This document shows, one piece after another, positions 38,556-48,434 of a stretch of 64,000 nt of DNA (its first letter is position 1; each line of letters starts with the position of its first letter). This DNA is from Favolaschia claudopus (Eukaryota; Basidiomycota; Agaricomycetes; Agaricales; Mycenaceae), in contig JAWWNJ010000134.1 of NCBI GenBank assembly GCA_037176885.1, positions 434,001 to 498,000 on the forward strand, read 5' to 3'. Made by a program: the position numbers and the translations under genes. The notes under the pieces were generated by a model. It was not told the origin of the DNA. It saw nothing but the letters and a program-made list of their open reading frames with translations, and did not search any database.

Positions 38556-38992
38556 TCACTCAATACTCATCTCCAACTTCTCTTGCAAGAGCTTGAGAAC
38601 TTTTAACCCCAGTACGAATAGCACTGGTAGAAACATTCCCATATACGCCTCAACCATTCCCCACAAGCCGTTCGATTTCGTTTTCTTATACATCTCCTCC
38701 GCCTCTTTGAAACTCTCTTTATCCCTTTCATGCATGAATCTGATGTGCTCTATTTCGGCCTTGTACTCCATTTCGCGCTTGCGCCGCTCCTCTGCATGTG
38801 TTTGAATGAGCTTGCGGCACTCCTCAAGCTCGGCATATAGACGTTGGTGGTGGCCATCCAGACTTGTCTCCATGGCGTGGAGCTGTTTGCGGAGGGCCTC
38901 GATTTCCGTCGCTTGGGGCTTGGGAAGTCAAGTGCATCAGAGACCGTGCCACGGTGACTGAGCAAGCGTACCTCGTTGATAGTGTCAACCAT
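38556..38992 (-). CDS. Small coiled-coil protein with C-terminal membrane helix
   Basis: Two exons (38992-38972, 38918-38556) give 127 residues. A long charged coiled coil (KLIQTHAEERRKREMEYKAE, then HERDKESFKEAEEMYKKTK) is followed by one hydrophobic segment (YMGMFLPVLFVLGLKVLKLL) about ten residues from the end. This is the layout of a tail-anchored protein of the ER or mitochondrial outer membrane. No family is recognised. An alternative start further upstream in the same frame is possible. Confidence 0.65.
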
Positions 38993-39464
38993 AGCGCCTG
39001 GCCCTACGCGCACTCGATACACCGGGCGGTTCTGCGCTAGCAAACGGCGACGTGGCACAAAGGATGAGAGAAGAAGTAAAGTGATTGAGATCGTCTGATG
39101 GATAATTTTCGCGAACTTATATTCGGAACAGGCACACAGCATATACAAAGCCGGTGCATCAATTTTGAACATAGGCTACTCGCCGACAGCTGAATGCTAT
39201 GCGACAATCGAGGAGTAAGACATGAAAGTTGTAGGAAAGCCTGGAAACGGGCGTGGATGTGAGTCATTTTCTCGGTTTAGACGCGCGTTGCGATACTATC
39301 TCATAGAGGAACTCATCTCTGAGGACCCCAGACCCGGGTCTCTTTGACAATGATTGTAGCGTGCACTGAGCCATGGCGCGACCGAATCTGGGACGCGTGT
39401 TGCGAGACGCGCATCATCACGGTCACGGGACCGTGATCAGCATGTTGCTGGCTGTTGCTGGTCG

Positions 39465-39791
39465 GGTTTTTTTCTCTGGCGTTGATCCTTTGCTGGGGGG
39501 GTTTTTTTGGCTGTATTTTTCGATTTTTTTAGTAGGAGAATTAAGTTTTTAATTGAATACAAAATACATACACAAAAAAATTACGGGTTTCCACCCCAGA
39601 CCCCGACCGCTGCGCGGGGCTTCCGCTCGCCGCGGGGCCCACTGCGTGGTGCTTCGCTCGCCGCTAAGGCCCACTGCGTGGTGCAACCGCTCGCCGCGGA
39701 GGCCCACTGCGTGGTGCCGGCGCTCGCCGCGAGGCCCGAGTGTGACCATGATGACTGTGACGTCACACTTTCCGGGGCGAGTTCGAATTCC
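39465..39791 (-). mobile_element. Short non-autonomous element, truncated copy
   Basis: It is the reverse complement of the first ~327 bases of the element at 39939-40727 and is flanked by a perfect 9-base direct repeat TGCTGGTCG (39456-39464 and 39792-39800). It contains GC-rich units of about 33 bases (gcccactgcgtggtgc...) and no gene. The end that should carry the second terminal inverted repeat is missing, although the target duplication is intact. Confidence 0.75.
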
Positions 39792-39938
39792 TGCTGGTCG
39801 ATATCTTCGGAGCGCCAAGTGCACATCGAACCTTTTCAACTCCAAGTTACTCGCCATACCTTGCTGTTCTCTGGTATCCCCCCGCCGCTAGCAGGTCGCT
39901 TCGCTCGATCGCTGCGTCAATTGTGGGTACTAGGTGGA

Positions 39939-40727
39939 GGAATTCGAACTCGCCCCGGAAAGTGTGACGTCACAGTCATCATGGTCACACTCGGGCCTCG
40001 CGGCGAGCGCCGGCACCACGCAGTGGGCCTCCGCGGCGAGCGGTTGCACCACGCAGTGGGCCTTAGCGGCGAGCGAAGCACCACGCAGTGGGCCCCGCGG
40101 CGAGCGGAAGCCCCGCGCAGCGGTCGGGGTCTGGGGTGGAAACCCGTAATTTTTTTGTGTATGTATTTTGTATTCAATTAAAAACTTAATTCTCCTACTA
40201 AAAAAATCGAAAAATACAGCCAAAAAAACCCCCCCAGCAAAGGATCAACGCCAGAGAAAAAAACAGGGCCCGCGGCGAGGCTCGCACCAGCAAATGGGAG
40301 AGGGTGGTCGTTCGAATCGCACAGAAAGTGTGACGTCACATGTCACACTTTCCGGGGCGGGTTCGGCCTCCCCACGCAGTGGGCCTCCGCGGCGAGCGGT
40401 TGCACCACGCAGTGGGCCTTAGCGGCGAGCGAAGCACCACGCAGTGGGCCCCGCGGCGAGCGGAAGCCCCGCGCAGCGGTCGGGGTCTGGGGTGGAAACC
40501 CGTAATTTTTTTGTGTATGTATTTTGTATTCAATTAAAAACTTAATTCTCCTACTAAAAAAATCGAAAAATACAGCCAAAAAAACCCCCCCAGCAAAGGA
40601 TCAACGCCAGAGAAAAAAACAGGGCCCGCGGCGAGGCTCGCACCAGCAAATGGGAGAGGGTGGTCGTTCGAATCGCACAGAAAGTGTGACGTCACATGTC
40701 ACACTTTCCGGGGCGGGTTCGGCCTCC
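39939..40727 (+). mobile_element. Mutator-like MITE with internal tandem duplication
   Basis: It is flanked by a 9-base direct repeat CTAGGTGGA (39930-39938 and 40728-40736). Its left end GGAATTCGAACTCGCCCC is matched in inverse at the right end (GGAGGCCGAACCCGCCCC), continuing as CGGAAAGTGTGAC on both, giving imperfect terminal inverted repeats of about 30 bases. Nine-base target duplications are typical of Mutator-like elements. TGACGTCA palindromes lie next to both ends. There is no transposase, so it would need a partner in trans. Confidence 0.75.
40016..40727. repeat. 356-base tandem duplication
   Basis: 40016-40371 and 40372-40727 appear identical. The unit runs from an internal CCACGCAGTGGGCC to the right terminal repeat of the element, so that repeat is present twice, once internally at about 40330-40371. 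Confidence 0.9.
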
Positions 40728-40736
40728 CTAGGTGGA

Positions 40737-41379
40737 CGTGCGTTGGTATGCTAATCGAAGTTTATTCGGTTTATATTTCTGTGCCCACGTCTTGACGAGC
40801 TATATTCCGCAGGAAATAGGTATGCGCCATAGAAATACTGAGAAGTACCAATCGCGTCAATCGCCGAACTGGCTCGTGCGTGAGAATCTTGTGCGACGCG
40901 CACTGTCACATCATGTGGTCGTCATGGTGTCACGCTGGTGTCACACGTTCTCCTCTTCTTCTCATCCTCCTCGTTCCTTGCCGACGGCCCGCGAATTCCC
41001 TGGCTCAGGCCAGCGTTCAAACGATACTTATGCAGACTCGGTTCTCCTCTATGCTCTCACTTCAAGGCTCAAGAGTCAAGACGGACTTGCTCAAGACCCA
41101 TTTTGGGCCCATTGCAGAATAAGTTGTCGCTGAGAGTCGCAATTTTGCTCTGCTCAAGACTACGAATTCAAAATGCGATACAGTTACCCTCAAACCGAAA
41201 ACGACTCCGCCTAGTTATGGAAGTCGGTGTTTTCTTCCCCACTATAAATACAGGGTCGACCCACGCAAAACTTCTCGAAGCAAAAGAAGGAGAAAGAGAT
41301 GTATCTGCTAATGTGAGAAAGTATGTCCGTGTCTAATGCAACATGAACTCTAACTATGTATGTATATCTCTCCTCAAAC
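40737..41379. other. Intergenic, no gene recognised
   Basis: Plus-strand frames at 40732-41133 and 40938-41336 lack domains. The end near 41380 is the 3' flank of the WrbA-like gene. Confidence 0.4.
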
Positions 41380-42326
41380 TCAGAACTTAACCTTACTAAC
41401 GACACCATAGAACGCCTTCCCCTGTATCGCAGCCACCTCCAACTCCATCGCAGTCGGCTGCCGACTCCCATCCGACGCCGCAAATGTCCCCGCGCCCCAT
41501 GGCGACCCCCCATGCACCTCCGTCACATTTGTCAGCTGCGCAAACGCGTGCGCGTACCCGAGCGGGACATACAGCACGCCGTGGTGCGTGAGCGCGCTGA
41601 TCGACGCGAGGACCGTGGCCTCCTGCCCGCCTCCGGGGCCCGCAGTCGAGACGAAGACGCCCGCGTATTTGCCCGCGAGGGCGCCGGAGGCCCAGAGTCC
41701 CGAGGTCTGGTCCCAGAAGGCCTTCCATTGGGCGGGGAAGTTGCCGAAACGCGTGGGGATGCCCATGAGGAAGGCGTCGTAGGTGGCGAGTTCGTCGGGG
41801 GTGATGATCTGACGATGGTGTGTGAGTGGATGCGGAATGATGATTAGGAAAAGTGGGCTTGGCGTACGGGGTAAGCGGGTTTGGGTGCAGCGTACATCTT
41901 GGTGAGCACTTCCTCAGGGAGCGTCTCGGCGACTCTGCATTGTGTCCGGGTCAGCAGAAGGCTCAAGACAAGAACGACGAAGCACTCACTGGTACATCGT
42001 CGCGGATCCACCAGCCTCCTCGATTCCCTTCTTCACGGACTCGCCCACTATACAGACGAGCGTCGTCAACGATGAGCTCAATGTGATATCGGACAAGACG
42101 ACGTACTCTTAGCGACATGCCCGTACATGCTGTAGACAACGATTGCGATCTTGGGGCCGGCCATGTCTTTCTTCTCTACTGCTGCTGCTGTATTTGGCGG
42201 AGAAGCAGGGGATGTTTTTGAAGTACCACCCGCACCCGCCTGCTTTTTATCCTTCTTCGATGAGGCTGATGTCGTAGTATCCGCTGTGTCAAAGTTGGCG
42301 CGCTGTTTCTTGCTTGGAAAGCACAT
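41380..42326 (-). CDS. WrbA-type NAD(P)H:quinone oxidoreductase, apparent frameshift
   Basis: Four exons (42326-42107, 42047-41990, 41935-41868, 41808-41380) encode a flavodoxin-fold protein. The FMN phosphate loop lies in [30 protein letters not shown] follows, then [14 protein letters not shown] and [12 protein letters not shown], all hallmarks of the WrbA/Pst2/Ycp4 family. These FMN enzymes reduce quinones by two electrons and protect against oxidative stress. Fungal members sit on eisosomes or in the cytosol. The N-terminus has a Ser/Ala/Lys-rich extension. The exon lengths sum to 775, one base too many. The excess lies in a run of four T on the plus strand at 41880-41883, where the family sequence predicts three. 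It is either a sequencing error in a homopolymer or an inactivating shift; everything else is intact. Confidence 0.85.
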
Positions 42327-43116
42327 TGCTCAGGCTGCTTGCGTAAACGCGGTCTAATGGTGCGGGTACGGGTAGCGGGAAGGAACGAGGAGCAGGTTAT
42401 GTGGGATTGTGGCTGCGACGCACCATGTGAGTTATATGCGACTTCGCGAATCTTCGTAGTCAGAGGGCGGGAAGAACTTGCTTAAAAGAGGTGTTCTTAC
42501 AAAGCGAAGGATAAATATGCTGACTTTTCCAGAAATGGACGTGGTATTTAGGGAATGTTTTTCCCACTTGCTCTCATCGCTTGGATAAATACCTGCCCGT
42601 CCAGCACGTGTGCTCTAGTTTTGCAAACTCACTGCCCATGTCCCCGTCGCCTCGAACTCCGTAGCCCGTTTGCAAGCGAAGTTTGCGGATGCCCCTATTC
42701 GGATATTCGGGGCTTACGTTGTTTAGGGCGGTCATTGGCTTGGTAAGTAGCGGGAGACCGCCTTCAATAATCAACGCCGAATTATCTTGCTCATCGTGCA
42801 TGCGCTCTTGGCGTTGGGTTTGGTGCGCCGGGTGCCTGTGATAATCGCCAGGCACATTTCTCTCTTCATGACGCGTTGTGTTTTCGCTGATTCAAGGAGA
42901 GGGTACTTAGTATTCAGAGCGCGGCGGCGCTGTTCATCGCCCGGTAATAACAATATACCGAGACATATACACGATTCCCGAAAGGGCATTCAAGCGCTTT
43001 GCTTTGCATTGCTTGCCCTCAATTGACAATACAGCATTTTGCCCTGTCCAATCAATGTTGATCTCCACTGGTTTTGAAAAGTTTTCCTCCCCATACATAG
43101 TAACATGAATGCTTAG
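42327..43116. other. Intergenic, no gene recognised
   Basis: The first part is probably the promoter of the WrbA-like gene. Small frames (42574-42855 minus, 42787-43026 plus) show no domain. Confidence 0.4.
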
Positions 43117-43330
43117 CAACGGGGAAGAAATTTAAATACGTTCATTGTTCGCTTTATGCTTCACTCATAATTAACTTGCCGTTTTGCAGGGCCCGTTCCG
43201 CCCATTCCCAAACCCCTCAAGTCCCACGTGTATACTTGGACGGACTACGTAGAGAACACGGAGTGTACGGATTTCTTTGCGGGGACAAAGTTATATATCG
43301 CGAGTACGGGAATAGAGAACGCGCCTTCCA
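43117..43330 (+). pseudogene. NmrA-like remnant (exons 4-5)
   Basis: The start of exon 4 is recognisable (CAACGGGGAAGAAATTT after TAG), but its next codon CAA has become TAA. The rest of exon 4 is deleted up to the intron before exon 5. Exon 5 follows a good acceptor (TTTTGCAG at about 43190) and reads PVPPIPKPLKSHVYTWTDY and TDFFAGTK, close to the intact gene at 29429-30619. The TGA stop has been lost. The remnant lies tail-to-tail with P450 B, as the intact gene does with P450 A. Confidence 0.85.
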
Positions 43331-43667
43331 CGTGACCGCGCTCGACGGTGAGGCCCCAGTCACACAGAAACAAACAAATCTCTTTTGCTTTTCACCGTGA
43401 TCGCCGTTTTCCTTTGTCAGTGCTGGAATGCGAGATGGCTCGTCTGTAAGGTCGTGGTTGTATCTATCGGCAACACATCCTCTTTCCTGATTCTCGCTCT
43501 TCACTTGCCACTGGACTTGTCCGAGAGTCCGAGACGACTCGACGCAAACTCGACGAGCCCTACTAGTAGGCTCCTACTAGCCTAGCTCCTGCCTCTCTCT
43601 GAATCCCCAAAGATCTTCAACTCCCTGCGTCGAAATTCCAGAGGGATCTCGATTTCCGCACAAGATT

Positions 43668-45842
43668 TCAAGCGCTTGACTCGGAGACGGCTGCCGAGGC
43701 CAAAGTCCCTGGAATAAGTAAAACAGCCTCCGCCGAGCGTGGACTGAGTACACAGTCGAGTGATTTCGGGTGGCTGCATGCATTGCGGCATTCCAAGGCG
43801 CATCAACATCGATTTTTCATCCCAGATGAAGCAACGAACGCACCTAATCAGCCCAACATACTCCACATCATCCACCGTCTTTGTCTTGTCCATCGGCCCT
43901 ATGTGAAAGACCGCCAGCGTCCTCACAATCGCGATGTACAAAATATCTTCAGCTAGGTACTGTCCCGGGCAGGCACGTCGCGCGTATCCAAATGCGTACC
44001 GCCGTGGATCTGGATTCAGCATCCCCTGCTCGGCGCTGAGTTCGGGCTGTGTAGCAGTGCGCAGGAATCTCTCCGGCTTGAACTCGAAAGGCGACGGGTA
44101 GATCTCCGGATCGTGCAACATCGCCCTATGTAGCGTTCGGTGAGCCTTGCTTTATATATCTTCCCGACTTGATTATTCGATTAACCCACCATGAGTTCGC
44201 CACGAGGTTAGTGCCAGCGGGGAGGTAATAACCCCGGTAAATCACGTCCTGTGTCAGTTTATGCGGAAGCGCCAACGGCGCCACGGGATTCCAGCGCAAG
44301 ATCTTTCAGGTTACATGCAAATCAGTGGGGATTCATCACAGAACTGCTTAACAATTAATGACATACCTCCTGAATCATTGCTTCGATGTAGGGCAGATGA
44401 CGGCGGTCGCTGAAGCCAGGCAGGCGTGTGGGCCCGACGACTTGCGTCAGCTCCTGGTGTGCTCGTTCTTGGACTTGGGGATAGACGGACATGGCAACGA
44501 AGAAAGACGCCATAGCACTCAGAGTCTAAGGTTCGCTCCATTAGGCGTGTTTTTCTAACGGAGGATTCTCACAGTATCTGCCCCAGCTTTCATCGTGATC
44601 AATGAGCGACAAACCGAAGATCTCGGAGGTCATACCTCCATAGACCGCCACGGAAGTCCATTTGTAAATCGACTCCTCTTCTGGTGTGGGGTTCTGGTTT
44701 CTTTCAACCAGCCGTTGTGTGAAAGACGGCTTCGCGGTACCGTTCCGCTTTTTCAACGGTCAGTACTAGTTAAATCCTTATCTTGCGTGAATTATTCGAC
44801 TGACCACTTGCACTCTGATCTTCTCATACGCGTCGTCCCGAAGCGCCTCCGATGTTTTACGGAATTCTTTGGCGTCCTGTTTGAAGCGTATGCCCGTCCA
44901 TTCAGGGATGTATCGCACTGCGATGGTGAATTTGGCTCAAAGAACGTGTGGACTTCCGAACTGAGTAAACATACTTACTCAAAGGGAAAGCGTCACAGAG
45001 ATAAGCTCCCGGAAAAGTACCTCGAGCAAAATCGTTGTTGGCCTGTACGGCGAGCTTCATCATCGGATCGTCTCTGTCAGTCACAGTATATGCGTGCGAT
45101 ATTTCAAACATGATGCTCGCGACGAGACTGCAAGCAAAAGCCTAAGGTCAGTTTTTTCTTTGATTTTGTGGTGTTTGTTCAGTAAAGGAGGAACTCACTG
45201 CTCAATATGCTCCGCACAGTCTGTTCGATTTTGATTCATCCGACGTAGGTACTCAAGGGTCTTTGCTTCCTCCATTGCGTGATGTTCCCCCAACGCGATT
45301 GGCGCCAGGGCTTCCTTCAACAATTTACGGTGCTCTCGATGGCGAGCGCCGTAGGCACACATCGGTACGAGGTCTTTCCATCCCACGCTGAAAAAAAGAT
45401 TCAAAGTTTGAAGTTAGATTCAGGGTAAGTAAATACGGATCGAAATCGACTCACAGTTCGCCGGCGAAATACAACAGCGGCCGATCCGAAGATATTGCGC
45501 TTCGTCGATCGAGCAGTTCAAGAATCGCCGTCTCGGAGCTGAGAATGACTATGTGCAGTCGGAAGGCGGAGACGTGCACGATGTCGCCTGGAGATTATTT
45601 CAATCAGATTAACGAATTCGAAGTTGAAGTCGTCTCTCATACGCACCGTATTGCTTTGCCCAAGAGTGGTACGTGAGCCATTCTTTTTCAACCGGCAGCT
45701 GCAAGACATTTCCAATAATGGGGAGCCCCGACGGACCGGGTGGAAAGGGTGCTTTTCGTTGGCGGCGAACGACGAACACGCAAAGCGACAGCAGGCTGAG
45801 TACAAGAAGCAGAGACGTGGTGGATGGCGATGGCAAGATCAT
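43668..45842 (-). CDS. Cytochrome P450 (copy B)
   Basis: Eleven exons (45842-45647, 45587-45455, 45387-45199, 45127-44979, 44917-44805, 44747-44636, 44586-44573, 44525-44367, 44302-44190, 44125-43844, 43773-43668) join in frame to 521 residues. It has an N-terminal anchor, PFPPGPSGLPIIGN, the I-helix motif AGADT encoded by a 14-base exon, QEILRW, FKPERFL and the haem loop FGYARRACPGQY with Cys445. All intron positions equal those of copy A at 26893-29032. Differences are mostly substitutions, with a slightly longer N-terminal region and a C-terminal tail extended by about ten residues. It is expected to be an ER monooxygenase; the substrate is unknown. Confidence 0.92.
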
Positions 45843-46244
45843 GGCTGAGGGTGGTGAGGTGGCTCATCCGCGTCCTTTCTAAAGCGTCTGCGAGGACTTT
45901 AAACGGTGAATCCATGCTCGCATCCTTCATACCCAGCAACACGAAAGCGAATATGGGGAGGTAGATCGTCGGTTCACCCTGGACTCCCCGGCACGGCAAA
46001 AAGTAACTACCTATCTTGAGCCCCTTGTACGCTTCTAAAACCGGCGGTTTACACGCCGAATTCCCTTGCACATTGCTAGCACGGGGTTCGAAGGCTTGTT
46101 CGCTCCTTCTTAGCAGCGTTGGAAATTGATCGGACGACTCTGGACGGCGCTGGAAAACTCTCTGGACGATAAAAAGAGCCACAACGCAATTAATTCTATC
46201 CCTTCCGATAAAATACACAGTATCACTCTCCAAGGACGACCATT

Positions 46245-46661
46245 CTAGTGCGCATTGTTCTTGTGATGCTTCAAATGCACTACATGTCATAAAATACTCG
46301 ATTCATCAGACAGAAAAACAGAGATTTCAAACACGCACTCTGGTAATCCAAAGTGTATCCGATCAGGAAAATTCCACCAATAAGCGCGAGCGCTGGGCCA
46401 GCAGAGGCGTTCTTGCCGGCGAAAAAGCGCCCTTTGATGCCTCCGAAGCGCGAGGGTGCGCGTCCTTTGGGGAGTTTGGAGTAGAAGTCGACGAGCGGGT
46501 CCAGTCCGCCTCCGGAATTACCAGACTTGTAGCGCGGAAAGAAGTGAATTTCACGGGGTAAAATGAAGGGAAGATGGAGGTATACATACAACGAGACGAG
46601 GGGTTGCGATTTTGGGCGGCACTAGGCCGTTGAGCTGGCGGCGCGCGAGCGACGAGTGCAT
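46245..46661 (-). CDS. ATP17: Mitochondrial ATP synthase subunit f
   Basis: Three exons (46661-46590, 46525-46339, 46279-46245) join in frame to 97 residues. The sequence follows the yeast Atp17/subunit f plan. LVPPKIATP lies near the start, then PLVDFYSKLPKGRAPSRF, KGRF-FAGKNASAGPALAL, one membrane helix IGGIFLIGYTLDY and a His/Lys-rich matrix tail HLKHHKNNAH. Subunit f is part of the membrane F0 sector and is needed for assembly of the inner-membrane enzyme. The last exon is only 35 bases. This is the clearest housekeeping gene in the window and is embedded between a P450 duplicate and a transposon-riddled lipase. Confidence 0.9.
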
Positions 46662-47218
46662 GGAGGGAAGGAAGAGAGCTGGCGCTATGTACACGTGTAA
46701 TGATTGGAAGCTAATTACGTCACCCTTGGCTCCGCATCGACCCGCTATTCTGGCCGAGTTCCCACGACTTACAGCAATACTTATATCGAAGTCCCAAGCC
46801 TGTGAAGCACCTTGATCGTCTCGGCCCTAGGTCCAAGTTTCTCGCACTCATGCTGCCGAGCACAACTCTTGCTTTCTACTAGTAAAAAGAATTTCGTATT
46901 GTTCTGCCTAGGAATGAGCAAGTTACTTATAAAGTTGAACTTTTGCTCGCGATCGACTCCGTATTCAGATATTTCCGTTGCTTTTCCCTGGGCTGCACTT
47001 TCATTGAATCTCACCTTGAGTCGGCTGCTTTTGCTGAATCACTCAGCCTGGTCTATTGTAATATGGAAGGACATGAAACTATATTCAACGAGAACGACGG
47101 GGAAGGAGAGCACATATCTAAGCCTGGGACAGCTGAATCCCACTGAGTACGATTGAAAATATCAGCTACTGATATCGCTCGCACAGGTCCCCCGGACGAA
47201 TCATGACTACGCGCATTA
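46662..47218. other. Intergenic, no gene recognised
   Basis: This is the promoter side of the ATP synthase gene and the 3' flank of the lipase. No coding signal is seen. Confidence 0.4.
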
Positions 47219-47997
47219 TCAGAATCCGCATTTTGAGAAAGGACGCCAAAACATACACTGGTTAAAATACGTCGCATGACCAGAAATTCCAGACACCGGG
47301 CGGATGCCTAAGGGAAATGATGAGAGGGATGTTTGAATAAAGTGAAGTTTCAACGAACCTATTCCACCGCTGCATTCCTTGTCTTCGCCAGTATCACATC
47401 GACGCACGACACCTTTATGATCCCAATATTCCGGTCCACTGGGAAGTATTCACGGTCGAACACAACGTTTTGCAAACAAACCTGTTTTACTCACAAGTGC
47501 TCATACTCATATATCTTTCTGGCGATCGGGTTGGTCATATTCCGAAGCGGTATTTTCGGGACGGCATCTGGAAGTTGAAACCGCGGCTCAGCGCAAAACA
47601 GCGAATAGAGTAACCGTAGACTTGCCCTTCTTGTGGACCACTGTAGAGAAACAGCCAATGGCAGCAGTCCAATCTGATATAAAACAAAAGACTCACCTCG
47701 GAAGATGTTTTCTCGGTGCATTGTATCCTCCACATATTGCGAAAAATTCCCATCACCCACACGGGGTTGACCTGGGTGAAAGCTAATACGAGAGGTATTG
47801 AATGAACATAGAAGCTCACCAAAAGTGTAAAGCTTCACAGCCTTCACCACGGTTTGATTCTTCTTAAGCTGAGTCTTGAGCGACGGGGCGACAAGAGACG
47901 CGACGGCTCCGCCCAAACTATGGCCTGAGGAAACGTCATTGGGACGTCGCAAATCGATCATCAGGGCTTGCCTGTAACAATGACAGTATAGCTTTTG
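47219..47997 (-). pseudogene. Class 3 lipase, C-terminal part
   Basis: The minus strand encodes KSYTVIVTG, then after a GC-AG intron HSLGGAVASLVAPSLKTQL with the nucleophile elbow GHSLGG. LYTFG, GQPRVGDGNFSQYVEDT, DAVPKIPLR, a C-terminal GPEYWDHKGVVRRCDTGEDK and finally SGHATYF with the catalytic His follow, in the order of fungal class 3 lipases. All introns keep reasonable splice sites, so this half decayed little after being cut off. The upstream half of the same gene lies at 58184-59845. The codon before KSY is interrupted at 47997/47998 by element E1. Confidence 0.88.
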
Positions 47998-48434
47998 GCA
48001 AGGTAGGTCGACGTACTCGTCAGATTTGTAGGAGATGAGGAGGAGGAGATGGGTTTTTGGGGTGTGTGCGGGGAATGGCCGCCCTGACCGACGCGGCTGG
48101 GGCCGGGAGCGATATTTCGTCTCCAGGCGCTCCGCGTGGGCAGCAGGCACGGCCAAACCGTACGCAAAGGACACCGAGGGTCGGAATGAGACCCAGAGCG
48201 ACCCAGCGTAAAAATCAAATGAGGGAAAAGAGCTTGAGCGAAGGGTGGGTGGGTGACAAAAGCACCGGTGATAGCGCGAGGGAGGACGATGCGCTGTCGA
48301 CGCCGCAGCGGACGCGAGAGCGGGAGGAAAAAGAGAATGATCGGGGATCAGCTGTCAATGACAATATCACTCTTACGTCACTACCTTGCCTTTCACTCAG
48401 CCGCACTCGCAAGCTCGTCACGACTGAGCTTGCA
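47998..48434 (+). mobile_element. Array element E1, short deletion derivative
   Basis: It begins GCAAGGTAGGTCGACG exactly at the lipase break and ends CGACTGAGCTTGCA. Its first ~210 bases match the start of E2 and E3, and its last ~180 bases (48254-48434) match 58003-58183, the end of E3. It is thus the two ends of the element joined with the middle missing. Confidence 0.75.

Larger units (their letters stand above)
43117..45990 (-). repeat. P450/NmrA block, copy B of an inverted duplication
   Basis: Inverse-oriented partner of 26745-29645. Beyond NmrA exon 4, homology ends. The upstream side fades near 45990. Confidence 0.85.

Noticed and set aside
39507..40181. 224-codon frame across the palindromic element
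   Set aside because: It is read through inverted GC-rich repeats in both directions with mirrored peptides, so it has no coding meaning.
45688..46290. 200-codon minus-strand frame upstream of P450 B
   Set aside because: It runs through the ATP synthase 3' end, the P450 promoter and the P450 first exon in the wrong frame.
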